Shown here piece after piece: positions 52,811 through 64,000 of a stretch of 64,000 bases of DNA; the stretch's first letter is position 1; each line of letters begins with the position of its first letter. A model generated the notes under the pieces. It ran no database searches and was not told where the DNA came from. It saw only the letters and a list, made by a program, of their open reading frames with translations. Both the position numbers and the translations under genes were made by a program. The DNA is from Edolisoma coerulescens. Taxonomy: Eukaryota; Chordata; Aves; Passeriformes; Campephagidae. The stretch is from the NCBI GenBank assembly GCA_013397115.1, contig VWZW01001228.1, positions 1,852,200-1,916,199 of the forward strand, in the 5' to 3' direction.

Positions 52811-53257
52811 CATGAAGATGGTTTAGGGACTGGAGCATCTGACATGCAAATGAGAGACAGACATCTAGAATTGTTAAACCTAGAGAAGTCTTAGAGGGAC
52901 CTTGTCAAAGTGGAAAGAGGGAGAAGGAGCAAGAAAGAAGCTGGATTCTTCTCACTGATATCCTGTTAAAAGATAGGAAGCAACGGAAACAAACTGAAAC
53001 ACAATATATTTAGATAAAACATAAGAGAAAGGTTTTCAGAGTGAGTGTGTTCAAAGGCTGGAAGATGTTGCCTGCAGAGATTGCAGAGTCTCTGTTTTTG
53101 GAGACGTTCAAACCTCACACGGACGTAGTACCAAACAAGGAGCTTTAGTTGACCCTACTCAAACCAAAAGGGGGGTGCCTAAGGGGAGAAGAGCTGATCT
53201 TTTTAGAGGATTGATAGACAATATCCAGAGGTTGCTTCCAGTCCCAATGATTTCATC
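52811..53257 (+). mobile_element. CR1 3' part, after the LTR
   Basis: GAAGATGGTTTAGGGACTGG then AGCATCT resumes the CR1 match downstream of the interruption. It continues through AACCTAGAGAAGTCTTAGAG, TGCCTGCAGAGATTGCAGAG, TTTTTGGAGACGTTCAAACC and CCAGAGGTTGCTTCCAGTCC. The copy is strongly diverged. Its 3' end runs into a perfect-looking fold-back listed separately. Confidence 0.85.
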
Positions 53258-53285
53258 ATTCAAGATGGAATCATTGGGACTGGAA
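53236..53285. repeat. 22-bp inverted repeat with 6-nt loop
   Basis: The left arm at 53,236-53,257 (TTCCAGTCCCAATGATTT, then CATC) pairs with 53,264-53,285 (GATGGAATCATTGGGACTGG, then AA). There is one G-T wobble in 22 pairs and a loop of ATTCAA. The left arm belongs to the CR1 3' tail, so the right arm is an inverted copy of that tail. Confidence 0.95.
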
Positions 53286-54360
53286 TGACTTTCAAGAACA
53301 ATACTTTCCATGCACTGCTTACAAACTATGAAATCTAGAATGTCAGCGTACAACTGTGAAGACTTGCATGACTGAAACAGTCAGAAAATCTGTCTGATTA
53401 GGCAAAATATTGTTTTGTGAACCACAGTGCGCAAGAATTTAACCTCGACCTTTTTCCTGAGTTTGTGACAAATTGGTTGTGTACATAGGTAGCAGAGAAG
53501 TATGGCCAGGGCAGTTCTTTGGAAGAAGCCCAATTCGTTTCCACTTCTAGCACGTGAGAAAGTTTTGACAGTTGTCTTGGCATTTAGTTGTTTATAGGAA
53601 ACAATATGCAGGACATGCAAAGCAAATGTCTGAAACTGTTGAGCATTCTTCAGTTTTCATGAGACTACATTCTTACAGAAAAAGTACGCCACATATATTG
53701 ACTTATTAATAAGTTGGAGAATATTTTGTCTCTTAATAAATAAGACTTCTCCTAAAGTAACAACTCCCATTCCCTGTGAAATACCTTACAGGGTATTTCA
53801 GAAATTGAAAAGAGCTGCATTTTTAGTTCTCAGTATTAAATTATTTGGGATAACATATTTTTTTCTTGTATGGGGACAAATAGCTGGGTAAAGCATACTA
53901 TTATTACTAATTTGGCTCAAGTCACAATTATGATGTTCAAAACTAGACAGTACTTCTACAAATATCTTGCTTTTTTTGCTGTCTGAAGTTTTATATGTTT
54001 TAACTTTCATCAGTAAATGTGTCACTCATCCAGAAGCTTTATCCAAAAGTCGTAGTTGGCACACACTCCATTACACCAAATAATACTAAATAATGAAGAA
54101 GAATGGAGACTGATTATTAATGCAAAATGGCTTGAATAAGCGAAAGAATAGAATGACAAAAATAGATTAAATAACTGAGTCTCAGAAAGGATGTTAAAAT
54201 GTATGTCTTACATAAATCAAAAATGAAGTGTGTACGACACAGAATGAGTCATCCTGTGAATAAGAGGAAGATGAATTCAAATGTTATTTGCCAGTAGTAA
54301 TAGATGTTACCACTCTGGTTCTGTCAATCTGGTAAATAATAAAGATGGACCTAATACAGG

Positions 54361-54420
54361 AAGTCAGTAGGAGTTTTGCTTGGCTAAGGAATGTAGCATT
54401 GAGCACTAGGAAAGTAATGA
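54361..54420 (+). repeat. Ancient amniote repeat fragment
   Basis: GAAGTCAGTAGGAGTTTTGC followed by TTGGCTAAGGAATGTAGCATTG resembles the old amniote repeat with GAAGTCAATGGGAGTTTTGC and a TGAGTAAGGACTGCAGGAT continuation, familiar from bird, turtle and crocodile genomes. I cannot name the family with certainty. Confidence 0.45.
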
Positions 54421-55084
54421 ATTTAAATATGAAATATCTGTTGTGTTGGCCTACATTCTAATTCTGTCTCCAGTGAATTAACTAGCTAAATGTTTATTAG
54501 CATCACTTAGAACAAGGAAGGACCCCCTCTCCTCTGGTACAAATTAATTTATTTGTTAGATGAAAAGTAAAATTTAAAGGAATCTGTAAATAGCCTATAA
54601 AATGTTAATTTCGATCAAAATAGTAAAATCTTAAACAGACTTTTTTTTGTAATGTCCATCAGTGAAGAACAAGGTAGAAATGCTGTTCATTTTAGAGTCA
54701 GTAGAACTATAAATTTTTATCACATGCCAGAGTATACATGAAAGAAATGGAAAACCTATAGGACAAGAGATTTTTAGAATTAGCATTCAGATAATATCAC
54801 ATTATCAAATTTGAATTATATAAATAGATATTACTACATTCAGCATTGAACATTTCATTATTGAATTAGAAAATGTAAGTTTATTATCAAATGGCATTTC
54901 CATATGAATTTCTGACTATGCATAAGATACCACAGATGAAGATTGAAAGTTGCTATTTAGTCATGTCCAGATTGGATCAGTTCTTAAAAGCCTCCCTCTT
55001 TGCTCTACATATTAGGCTGAAAAAAATTAGGACAATGACTGCTATTTTATTGCTCTTACTAATCTGAATTCTCAAGTTTTAGTT

Positions 55085-55490
55085 TGTCACTGCTAAAGGG
55101 AAAATAAAAGAAGAAATAGTGGCATGGTTTCACTGCACTAAGAGTAGAAAAAACAAGAAGAGAAGTAAAAAGAGGTTAGAGAGACAGAGGGGAAATAAAC
55201 TTGGCAAAAAAAGTCTTGAAGTGCAGGAAGGTCAGAACAGGAGAGAAAGCTTGGAGGAGACAGATGTGCTTGGGAACAAAAAGGGTAAATGCAATTTCTG
55301 GAGTAGAGCGAAGCCTTGGACTCATTAAAGCAGAGCAAAACAATCAAGAGGAGACTTTGGGGAGCAAAGAGAGCAATCACACCTTGGAAGGAAAAAGAGA
55401 AAGAAACTGGGAAGTGGGCCTGAAAGAGGAGAGCAGGGGAGAATTGAGAAATGAGGTTTTGGGAGAAGAGATAGGGCTTTGTTAGGATGG
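55085..55490. other. Purine-rich plus-strand tract
   Basis: About 400 bases where the plus strand is strongly enriched in A and G, for example AGAAAAAACAAGAAGAGAAG and GGAAAAAGAGAAAGAAACTG. The scarcity of stop codons gives overlapping open frames (120 residues on the minus strand, 94 and 69 on the plus), all compositionally biased. I see no gene. Confidence 0.8.
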
Positions 55491-58400
55491 AGTTAAGCAA
55501 AAAATATTGCTAAAGGCTCCAGCTCTCTGAAATGTCAGCCAAGGTGGCTGTCTGTAAATCTCTGGGTTTATTTATTTGTCTTGCCACAATATATAAAGGA
55601 ATTTATTTAGTTAGTGAAACGCATTTTTTTTTGCATTCTGCAGAGCCTATTCTCCCTTTAGTGTACATGCTAACAGGAGATTGTTGAATAAATCGACGGG
55701 AGAACAGATGTCTCTGAGTAGTTTTCCATTGGCAATTTTTTCTTGCTATTTAGAATTTTTAAGAATATGCGAACTTTAGGAAAAGTTTGCATAGAATGTG
55801 CCTGATTCATGCAGGCTAGAAACTCAGAAATTTGTACTTAGTTGTGAAATACGGAGGGCTGACAAATGGCTAGATGATATAACCCTGAATCACTTAATCA
55901 CTAACATGGGTAGATTGTCAATTACGTTATTCCACCAGAAAGTGTTCCCCTACGTGAAAAACAGTTGTACACTGTACTCCAAAGACTATCTTGGACAGTG
56001 AATTAAGCAGTCTGGGTGATTAATGGATTGGGTGAATGCTGGAACAGATTAATCAATCTTTGGTTATGGTGTTCAGAGAAGTGAAGTTATGAAAAAAAGA
56101 GATGAGTTCTGTTAACAGTATAGTTCTTCCATTTAAATATATGAAGCTTCATAGAATTTGTCCAATTATACAGTCAGATATGTCACATTAGGAAAAGAGT
56201 CTGCTTCCTTTGCTCATAACAATTAGTATGTCACTTTTCAGGTGGGATACCTGGAGGCAGCAGAAGGCCTTGAAAAGTAATGCACTGTTCTTCACATAAA
56301 GATAAATAGTAGGTAAGGAGTTTAAAAGCTTCTTTCAGTATTTTGCTTTTTTTTCAATGTATATCAGCACAATGCTTTTAAAAGTTTCCTTCCTTGTTTA
56401 ATCTGATTGTTGGCTTACAACACTGAGCTGCAAACTGAGCTAAACAAAAGCAACCTAAACCCCATCGAATTTGCAGTGTCTCATCTATTAATGCCCACAT
56501 TTTGTCACAGGGTTGATAATTAGTTAAGTACTTAAGAATGTGTTTGTACTTGTTGGCAAACCTATAGCTGATCTACTCTGAAGACAAAAATAAGGAATAC
56601 AAAATGTTTTCACAGCAACTACCAAAAATACTATTTTTCTTCTACTATGATGTGACATTTGGTTTATTTTGGACTAGGATGTTAAGAACCAAATATTAAA
56701 GACTTCTTGTACTTAAGAAACACACCTTGTCTGGGGTCCTGATGGTCTAATTCTGTTCAATTTAGTAAAAATACACATAACCATGTATATATAAATTTCT
56801 TTCCATTGTTGAGTGTTACACTGACACACGCATGCATAAAGTCGTCTGAAAAGAAGAAGGCAGATGGGTTGCACAAATTCTTTCAGGTTGTTGTGATGTG
56901 GGTAGAGAGGAAAAACCATTCCCAAAAACTAGAAGGACAAGGGTTCTCTGTCATGCCACTGAGGGGAGGAAAGCACAGACTTAGATATATTAGAGATAGG
57001 AATTGTCAGGTTCCATGTGTTGAACCAGCTGCCATGAACAGAGTGGTTTCTGGCATCTGGTATGAATCATCTGCTGGTGGCTGGTACATGGACCCATAAT
57101 CATCATATCAGAAAGACAGATACTTTGTCTGGAGTCTATTTGAATGCTGACTGTTACAAAGGGTCTTTGTCTTTAGCAGGGATTGCAACCCAGGATGAAT
57201 AGAATTCTGAACTATTCATTTAAATGTTGGCTGCAGGAAAGATTATTTTCCTTATTTTGACTAGTCTAGAGAAGGTGGATACAATCCTTGTTTTGAATTT
57301 TGTCACTTTGGGGTGCCCATCTCAAAACCAGGCTGAGCAGCTTTTGTCATGATATGAGTGACTGACGCACAAAAGAGGCTGGTATCACAAGACCTGCCTT
57401 GCAACTGACCTCTGTGAGACTGCATCCACAGCCTCCCAGAGGGATCTGAGCGAATACTAGACCCCCAACAGGTCAGAGAATTCTGCCAACTTGCATCAAG
57501 TTTACATTAAAACAAGAAAGGAAAAATAAATTTTCAAACCTTTCAAATGGAGAAGCATTTTTTGAATTAAGATTTATTACTTGGTTTCATAATCTGTTAC
57601 TTGACAGCAGCTGGCTATACAAAGTGTGGAGTCTATTGGATTAGTTTATATAACAGATGGTTCTGTTTTCAAATTTACTCCAAATGTTCAGATGCTTTAG
57701 TAAATTAATATTTCCCATCTGATAATAGCTCATGGTTTCAGCTTTAATCTTCAGTCTTTCAAAAAAAAAAAAGAATTAATAAAGACCACTGGGAATCATT
57801 GACACTCAATTTGAAAATGATAGCCTGGGGAGTGACAGGACTGGGGCAAAATGCATAAGAAATGGCAGTAAGAGTATTGTACTGAGGTTTAAGCTAAAAT
57901 CACAGTGTATGCAGTGTTAGTGTATTTCTCAAAATATTTTTACTGGAAGATTTCAAGACCTGTTTCATGTCTTAGACAGTTGTATATGTTTTTTGCACTG
58001 TCCGTAAGTTCCACTTATATAAAAATCAGTCTTGAAAGAGCATAAATAAACCAAGGCCAGGACAATAAATTCATTAAGCTTCATGAAAGTTCTGTAAAGT
58101 GGGCGAGATTATCATTGTAGTGCAACACCCTATTGCAGTATAATAATTATAATGAATGGTTCATCCCATATATTTTTGAGTCAGTGGAAGAAAAAGAAGA
58201 AATCCAAGACAGCTTCTAAACACCTGCAGGCAGTACAGTGTTGTCTGTTTCTTACTCAGAAGACATATGGAGATGTTCTATGTCTGCATGTCAACCCTAC
58301 ATCAACTTTCAACAATTTTCTTTCTTTGTCTAAACTGACATCTAAAAAAAACCTTACTAAAGGATATGAGGAAAATAGGAACTGCAAACAGTGAAGCTGC

Positions 58401-60266
58401 TGTTTCAACATAAATTTGCTCTCTGTATGTAGATGTGATGTGATACCAGTTTATATTACTTTTAATTAGGCAGCCCACTTTTACTACAGAACTCCAGCCT
58501 CATTAATGACTATGACAAATGGCGCTCATTGAAGACTGGTCTTTATTTGGTAGTTCTTCACAGCCTCATTTTTCAATATATGACCATATAAATTATTTAT
58601 CCTGTGCCATCTAAATCCTGTCCTGAATACAGAAATTTTACTGTGTACAGAAATATTTCTATTGGGCCCTTGCATCAGTGCAAGTGGATTAGTTCACAAA
58701 GAATATGTGACTGCAGACAGGATTTCAGAACCCTGGAGCTATGTGCCCAAACTCCATGTGTGATGTAAAGGGAGAGTAAAGATATTTCAGAGGACTATGT
58801 GGATTGATTCTCAGGTTGAGTAGACTGCTGTCCAGGGATGACACATAGAGGGTTATTGAAAAGGAAAAATGCACTTAAAGTCTTTCCACTGTGAAAACTT
58901 AAAAGTCTTGCTCAAGAGCATGGCATCACACATCCTTGCACTTTGGATAGAAGTCTATCCCTCATCCTTGGTGAAGTATCTAAGTTCTTGCTTTCAATAA
59001 AGAGCATTATTACTATTACTATTTCAGAATTTGACTAGAGGAGGAGGCAGCAAAGGATTTGAGGGTACTCTTACTGTGATATTGGTTGTGCAACAGTTTA
59101 CTGGTTAAGCATTCCCCTGATGTTTTAGAAATCCAGGTTTCATAATTTTCCATCTCACTCTGATAGAGGAATAAAAAGTGTGCTCAACAGCCATTCCACT
59201 GTGCACGAAAGCAAGCTGTACTCAATAAAGCAAGAAAGAAGACAAGGCGAACCAAGATTTCCTAATTTAATGGCTAGAGTATGCAGTTGAGAATGAAGAG
59301 GGAAAGGAGTGAGCAGCTGCTACCCAAAATAGGGAATATCTATTTTGCTGTTTTTTCCTAATGTGGAGTCCTTAAAAAAACATGAAAAACCTACAATGGA
59401 GTGCAGGGCTTTCTGATTGAGTCCTGCTGTTGTCTGGAGCCTAAAGCTTGTCCAGAAAGTTTATGAACATCATCCTTTCATGTCGTGGCAGAGTTTCAAA
59501 AGGAACCAGTGTTTCTACCCTCCCTTCCTTGCATTCCCCAAAGTCTATTGTGTGGAAGCTTTGAGTATGACTCACCTCAGAAGAAAGGGGAAATTGAGAC
59601 TGTACCTCCTACATCCCCAAGAAATGCCATATTGACTGGACTGTTGCCTAACAGGAGGCACCACCTTCTTGGTCAGCTAGGTTTTAACAGAAATCAGTGG
59701 GAGTAAGCTTTTTAATAGATGCAGATGGGAGTTTCTAGAGCCAAATCAGGCTGAGGAAAGCATTTTAGATTGAAATAGGCCCTATTTACAGTGACATACC
59801 TCTCAGTGAATAAGCAGAAGTAGAATTTTAGACACTTGTTACAACGTGAGGTTATTGAGACTCTTATGGAGATGAGGTGATTCCAAGACTGGGTTGAAAT
59901 AGACATGGGCGCTAGAGGAGCTCAGAGTGATTTTATCTTAGTGACAGTCCTGTCCAGTAGGGACTATTTTTGTCACAGAACTATGGCAGACTATAGATAA
60001 AACAGTGAAAGAACAAAAAGTGGCCAGGCTGACAGTTTAGTTGACATTATAAGAACAGTGTAAGTGAAGAGTAGAGCTCATCCTGAGGCCTCTCTGGTCT
60101 CACTGATCTCAGTTACAGGAGTAAGAGCTCAGTACATTTCTGTGTGGTTTCCTACTGAACAACAAAGAAAGAGCAACCATGTTGTCCACTTCAAAAAATT
60201 TCAGAGATTTTGACTTTCCCAGCAGCACAAAGAGCTGCAACAGGAGCTGAGACAGAATCAACTTAC

Positions 60267-60486
60267 CCTAGGGAAGCTTTAACTACTCTAGCCTTGAGGA
60301 CATCTTTCTGCCTCCTGCGTGTTTCAGCTTCGCTGTTAGGTTTTATGGCAAACCTAGTGTAGCTCTCCTCGTTCAACAGAGAGCCTTGAGCGCCATGCAC
60401 TAAATAAGGCTTGGGCTCATTTAGAAGAGCTACATTGTCATGGACTCTGTATCTATGTGTGTACAAGGGAGGCACACCCCAGCTTC
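60267..60486 (-). other. Candidate coding exon of an unrecognised gene
   Basis: On the minus strand a stretch open for all 72 full codons (220 nt) is bounded by an acceptor ACTGCTTTAG|G (AG at 60,487-60,488) and a consensus donor TAGG|GTAAGT (GT at 60,265-60,266). The stop codon of the open frame lies inside the donor, as expected if the frame is real and ends at a splice site. The peptide looks like a soluble protein: SWGVPPLYTHRYRVHDNVAL, then NEPKPYLVHG, ESYTRFAIKPNSEAETRRRQ and a basic KDVLKARVVKASL end. No transmembrane segment or signal peptide is visible. The short motifs faintly recall small ciliary microtubule-associated proteins, but I do not recognise the family. The exon would enter in phase 1 and leave in phase 2. 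No partner exon was found within the window. Chance is the main alternative. Confidence 0.4.
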
Positions 60487-61504
60487 CTAAAGCAGTTTGC
60501 AATGCAGTAACCCAGGAACAAAAATCAGACCAAAAAACCACCGAACATTCAATCTTGCAATGTATGGTGGATCCTCACGTGGGTCATCAGTGGGTCTGGG
60601 TTCTTGATTTGTAACACAGCCGTTTAGCACTTGAGCTCACAGAGTAATTTGTAGTAGCAGAAGACTTTTATCTTCCACTAGGGGGGAATGGATACACATA
60701 CTTTGCTGGTGAGTTAGCAAATCTTTGCTAGCTCATGAACAAATTATGAGACTTGGGGGTAGTAGGTTAATTGGTCCTGACGCAAGGATTAAGAAAGTCA
60801 TAGTCTGAAAAGAGAAACACACCCCAGGAATGATGCCTTGTCTCCTTTTATCTGTATTTCTATGAGCTTTTGGAAATGCTTAGGTCAAACTTTTTTTCTG
60901 CGACTAAGAGGGCATAGAAATGAAAAAGTAGGACTTTAGGGAGAACACCATGTATTGCAAGATGCACAGTAAAAGTGTATGGATAGGTGAAATAGGTAAT
61001 TTTTTGGTGACTGAAAGCTGAGTTATCAGTTCAAAAAGCCTGAGCTGCCTGCACCATAGAGAGCAGTTCCTGTGCTACTGACAATGGCTCAAAGGTCCCT
61101 CAGTCCATTCACCACAGTCAATAGCAGCTGACCTGACAACCCATCCCAGCTACATGTTTCTACATTCAATTACTGTGAAGCAAAGGTGGTATGACCTAGC
61201 ATTTAGTCAGAGATCTTTCCAAAATCCAAAACAGTGATGTGAAGATCCCAGTTCTTGGATCTTTGGTTGCTGAAGTTGGGAGAGCTTTTGAGTTTGGGTC
61301 TCAGTCAGGCCCTCAGTCCTGTGATGTGCCAAGGGCCCCTGGCTTCCCAACAGCCTTATATATGGAAGCTCTTCTGACTCTGTCACCTTGGGCCTCAGTT
61401 GCTGCTCTAACCTTTAATTTCCCTATGCCTATTCATTCTTCTATTTCTGCCACTTGTTCACCTTTTCCCACCCTCGTGGGAATGAATTTTCATTCACTGT
61501 GAGC

Positions 61505-61580
61505 CTCTCCAGTTCCCACTGTAGTCAACGAGTGCTTTGCCATTGACTTCCATGAGAACAAGATCTGGCCTTTTCTAGTT
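61505..61580 (+). repeat. Ancient amniote repeat fragment
   Basis: GTTCCCACTGTAGTCAACGA, then GTGCTTTGCCATTGACTTCC and ATGAGAACAAGATCTGGCC, matches the old amniote motif (TTTGCCATTGACTTCAATGG, GAGCAGGATCAGGCC). The two GTCAA/TTGAC halves form the imperfect palindrome typical of that motif. A second, partial copy is at 54.36 kb. Confidence 0.55.
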
Positions 61581-62454
61581 TTTCTCTGTTCACCCACCCA
61601 CAGCTGTCATCTATCTATTCTTATACTGTTTCTCTAGGCTTTTTTTTTTGTAATTCTGTGTCCAATATTATAAACTTCATAATTTTTTAAAATATTTCTC
61701 TGTCCTCTTTATGCGCTGTAATCTGAACCCTTTGCTCTAAACCTCCCTAACTTTTCACACACCCATTCCCTTGTCCCTCTTTCATTTTGTTTCTTTTCCA
61801 GCTTTTGGCTTTCCTATTTTAACCTCTCTGACTGACATAGGAAACAGAAAAATAAATGAAAGTAGTAAGACTTTCATACAGTAGCTGGGTGAGGTGGTGG
61901 TTTGCATTCATCAAAGGATATTCGTTTTTCAAATTTTAATAGCCTGGGTAGGAATCTTGTTCATTATTAATCTGTGTTAGAATTGTAATGAAACACTGTG
62001 GTGGTGGTAATTAAATTTCAAGACAGATGCTTCATAAATAAAGAAGCATTTCATAAATATGAAATTATGCCACTATCTTAGCATGTGCAGGCTCTCTGTC
62101 ATTACAGAAATGTGATAATTATCTCTGGTTATTCATTACAATTTAAGAATGGATAAAGAATAGAAAATGTAGGCATGAAGGAGGGAAATACCTGTAGCAC
62201 TGAGGTTGTACCTTAGCTCTTTTATATGTGAGTTTTAGATGGCTTTGCATTTTTAATTCAGTGCTCATTTCAGCATGGAAAATTAGTATGTAGTTAAGTA
62301 GTATCAGTCTTCAACAGTCCATTTAATGGTATGTTTCACTAACTGCTGAATAGCACTTTTCCCTTGAAACAGGCTCTCTCTTTGAACACTACTCTGTTCC
62401 CACTGGTGTTTCATAGATATGGCCAACTTGAAAACTTATTTTGTTGGGTTTTAA

Positions 62455-62612
62455 AATCTCTTGAAGTGAGACTGACAGGCCTGTAGTTTCCAAGGTCCTC
62501 CTTCTTGCCCTTCTTGAAAATTGGGACAATGTTTGCCAACTTCCAGTGAGCTGGGACCTCTCAGGATTCCCAAGACCGCTCAAAAATCATCAAGAGAGGT
62601 TTTACAATTACC
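62455..62612 (-). mobile_element. CR1-like LINE reverse-transcriptase fragment
   Basis: The minus strand translates to a decayed non-LTR reverse transcriptase: a FERSWES-like stretch, then VPAHWKLANIVPIFKKGKKE and DLGNYRPVSLTS. The last is the conserved NYRPVSLTS motif of the CR1/L2/L3 group. A stop codon interrupts it near 62,575. It is a remnant and not functional. Confidence 0.9.
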
Positions 62613-62959
62613 AAAGTGTTGCACTGAGGTCCATTTTGCAAACTGGAGAGAAGTTTCAGTTATGCATCACCTGCACACAATATTCCTCTAGCATATTTGC
62701 GTATAAATATAGCAGTAGGCTTATCCTTGTATTGTATCCATGTTAATATTTTGTGTGTGCAGAGGTGTGCTTCACTGTATAACTCCAAATCATGTGGTAA
62801 AGTCCAGTCAACCCCTTTGTGGATTTAAATGCAAATCAAGTAGTTCTGGCATTTAATTTTTATTCATCACAAAGTACTCTAAACTTTCTCAGAGTCTGAT
62901 CTTTTCATCCTAGGCTTATTTGATCTTCATCCAAGTAACCAGCATGATTCAGTATTCTC

Positions 62960-63060
62960 CCAGGATATAATATTATAGTTTGCAAAGTGATTGTTAAATG
63001 CATTAATAATTTCAATGGGATCATTAATAACATCTCTTGTCAGCAACCTAGCTTGGATAA
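62960..63060 (-). mobile_element. Possible upstream part of the same LINE
   Basis: On the minus strand RLLTRDVINDPIEIINAFNN followed by HFANY resembles the linker before the reverse-transcriptase domain in CR1-like LINEs (usually ending in NxFFAS or NxYFA). It lies about 370 bases upstream of the NYRPVSLTS fragment in the same direction, close to the expected spacing. Confidence 0.5.
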
Positions 63061-64000
63061 TAACTTTCTTGTGACTTGCATGAAGTAAATTTTTTTTCTG
63101 GGGGGAAGGGTATCCTTTTCCAGAGGTTTCTAGATGTCTTTCAGTTGTTTTCCAGTGGCTGAAATAGCTTTTAACTGTGGTATGTCTTGAGGTTCGTGCA
63201 CTCATTTCTAAGAAAATGTGATAATTGGTTAACCAATCATTCCTCTGTAGTTGTCCTGATTGCTTAACCTAACAACTCCACCAATATTTTCTGTAAATAA
63301 CAGTAATTATACATATTTTTCATAATGTCTTGTTGATACAGAAGAATTTAAGGCAGCAAATGCCCATTGGCAGAAGTCATATTAATCTATTGAAATAGTA
63401 TGGCAAAGACATGTCTTGTGGACTGAAAATTGATTTGGCAGAATTTCAGTTTATTAGAGCAATGTATCATCATTGCTGGTATTTTCATACCAAGATAGTC
63501 ACAGGGTTGCAAAGGGTAGCTCTCTGGCTGTTGGCATATTGTTTAGAACCCCAAAATGCAATGTTACTTGGAGACAGACAGTGATCATCTTTGTCTCTCT
63601 ATTTACCCCTGCCAGTCTGACAGATTTCTGTCTGGCAACATTCTTCTTGCAGATCACCATATCCTCCTTGAATGACAGCGATCTATCTCTGTGCATCTCT
63701 ATATTCCCTCTATTTCTGTCTCCCCTTTACTGTGTGTGGAATAAAGCAAGTCCAACTACTTGTTGGCCGTAGTTAAAGCAAGGATCACTCTTCTTGCTTT
63801 ATCTACCTTGCTAGGATGTGTAGCAATGGAGTCAAGGGCCAAGGTGTCATCCTTTATCAAAGGAAATAAGTTAATACAAAAAAATCAGTTGTGGAAACAG
63901 CAATATATCCTGCTAAAACAATGAGAGGGAAATCCCTGCCAAATATTGACATAACTCACTAGCAACCAGTTCTGTAGGAAGTTGCCTCTGTGCATTGTCT

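Larger units (their letters stand above)
53286..60266. other. Intergenic DNA, no supported gene
   Basis: Apart from the ancient repeat at 54.36 kb and the purine-rich tract at 55.1-55.5 kb, this is AT-rich sequence without recognisable protein, RNA gene or recent transposon. Open frames at 56,806-57,099 and 59,417-59,706 (+) have no family resemblance that I can see. Confidence 0.65.
60542..64000. other. Right end of window, no supported gene
   Basis: Apart from the ancient repeat at 61.5 kb and the LINE remnant at 62.5-63.1 kb, I see no gene. Open frames at 61,239-61,502 and 63,473-63,772 (+) are Ser/Thr/Pro-rich or hydrophobic chance translations of pyrimidine-rich sequence. Confidence 0.6.

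Noticed and set aside
51958..52813. Minus-strand open frames of 67-89 codons
   Set aside because: They fall inside the LTR-like element and show no viral gene motif.
55138..55500. 120-codon minus-strand and 94-codon plus-strand open frames
   Set aside because: They result from purine/pyrimidine strand bias, which removes stop codons; composition is low-complexity.
33001..64000. Exons of PAH, the next gene upstream of IGF1 in mammals
   Set aside because: No segment resembling phenylalanine hydroxylase was found; it should lie outside the window.

Overview
This is AT-rich vertebrate genomic DNA, almost certainly from a bird. Fragments of the CR1 LINE, the dominant avian retroposon, are scattered through it; there is a bird-type ERV LTR; and two coding exons on the minus strand are unmistakably insulin-like growth factor 1 (IGF1). 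The opening residues of the precursor (MEKINSLSTQL) are bird-like. Two precursor residues differ from the chicken protein as I remember it, so it is probably not chicken. One 36-base run of N and two single N bases mark a draft assembly.

Layout. IGF1 is transcribed right to left. Its promoter and 5' leader lie at about 32.4-32.9 kb. Coding exon 1 (21 codons, start ATG at 32,401) ends at 32,339. Intron 1 is 4,235 nt. Coding exon 2 (157 nt; rest of the signal peptide plus most of the B domain) is 27,947-28,103. Everything to the left of it is the start of the next intron, at least 27.9 kb long. I found no trace of the exons encoding the C, A, D and E domains, so they should lie beyond the left edge. 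To the right of about 33 kb is apparently intergenic DNA upstream of IGF1.

The leader is the most information-dense part. It holds a 14-codon upstream ORF and three further upstream ATGs that are followed by a stop at once or after one codon. It also has a C/EBP-like TGCGCAAT element and a pyrimidine-rich tract, all aligning by eye with what I remember of mammalian IGF1 exon 1 / promoter 1.

The rest is mostly repeat-derived or featureless. CR1 pieces occur at 0.5-1.1, 8.3, 13.1-13.7, 15.9-16.7, 18.5, 49.7 and 51.5-53.3 kb. A LINE reverse-transcriptase remnant lies at 62.5 kb, an LTR sits inside the 51.5-53.3 kb CR1, and an unclassified repeat is present in two copies at 11.4 and 13.9 kb. No clear CR1 lies between 18.7 and 49.7 kb, a low-transposon interval centred on the IGF1 exons and promoter. 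One open, protein-like segment with good splice signals at 60,267-60,486 (minus) may be an exon of an unrecognised gene. I saw no rRNA, no convincing functional tRNA and no complete gene. No new multi-gene system is visible.
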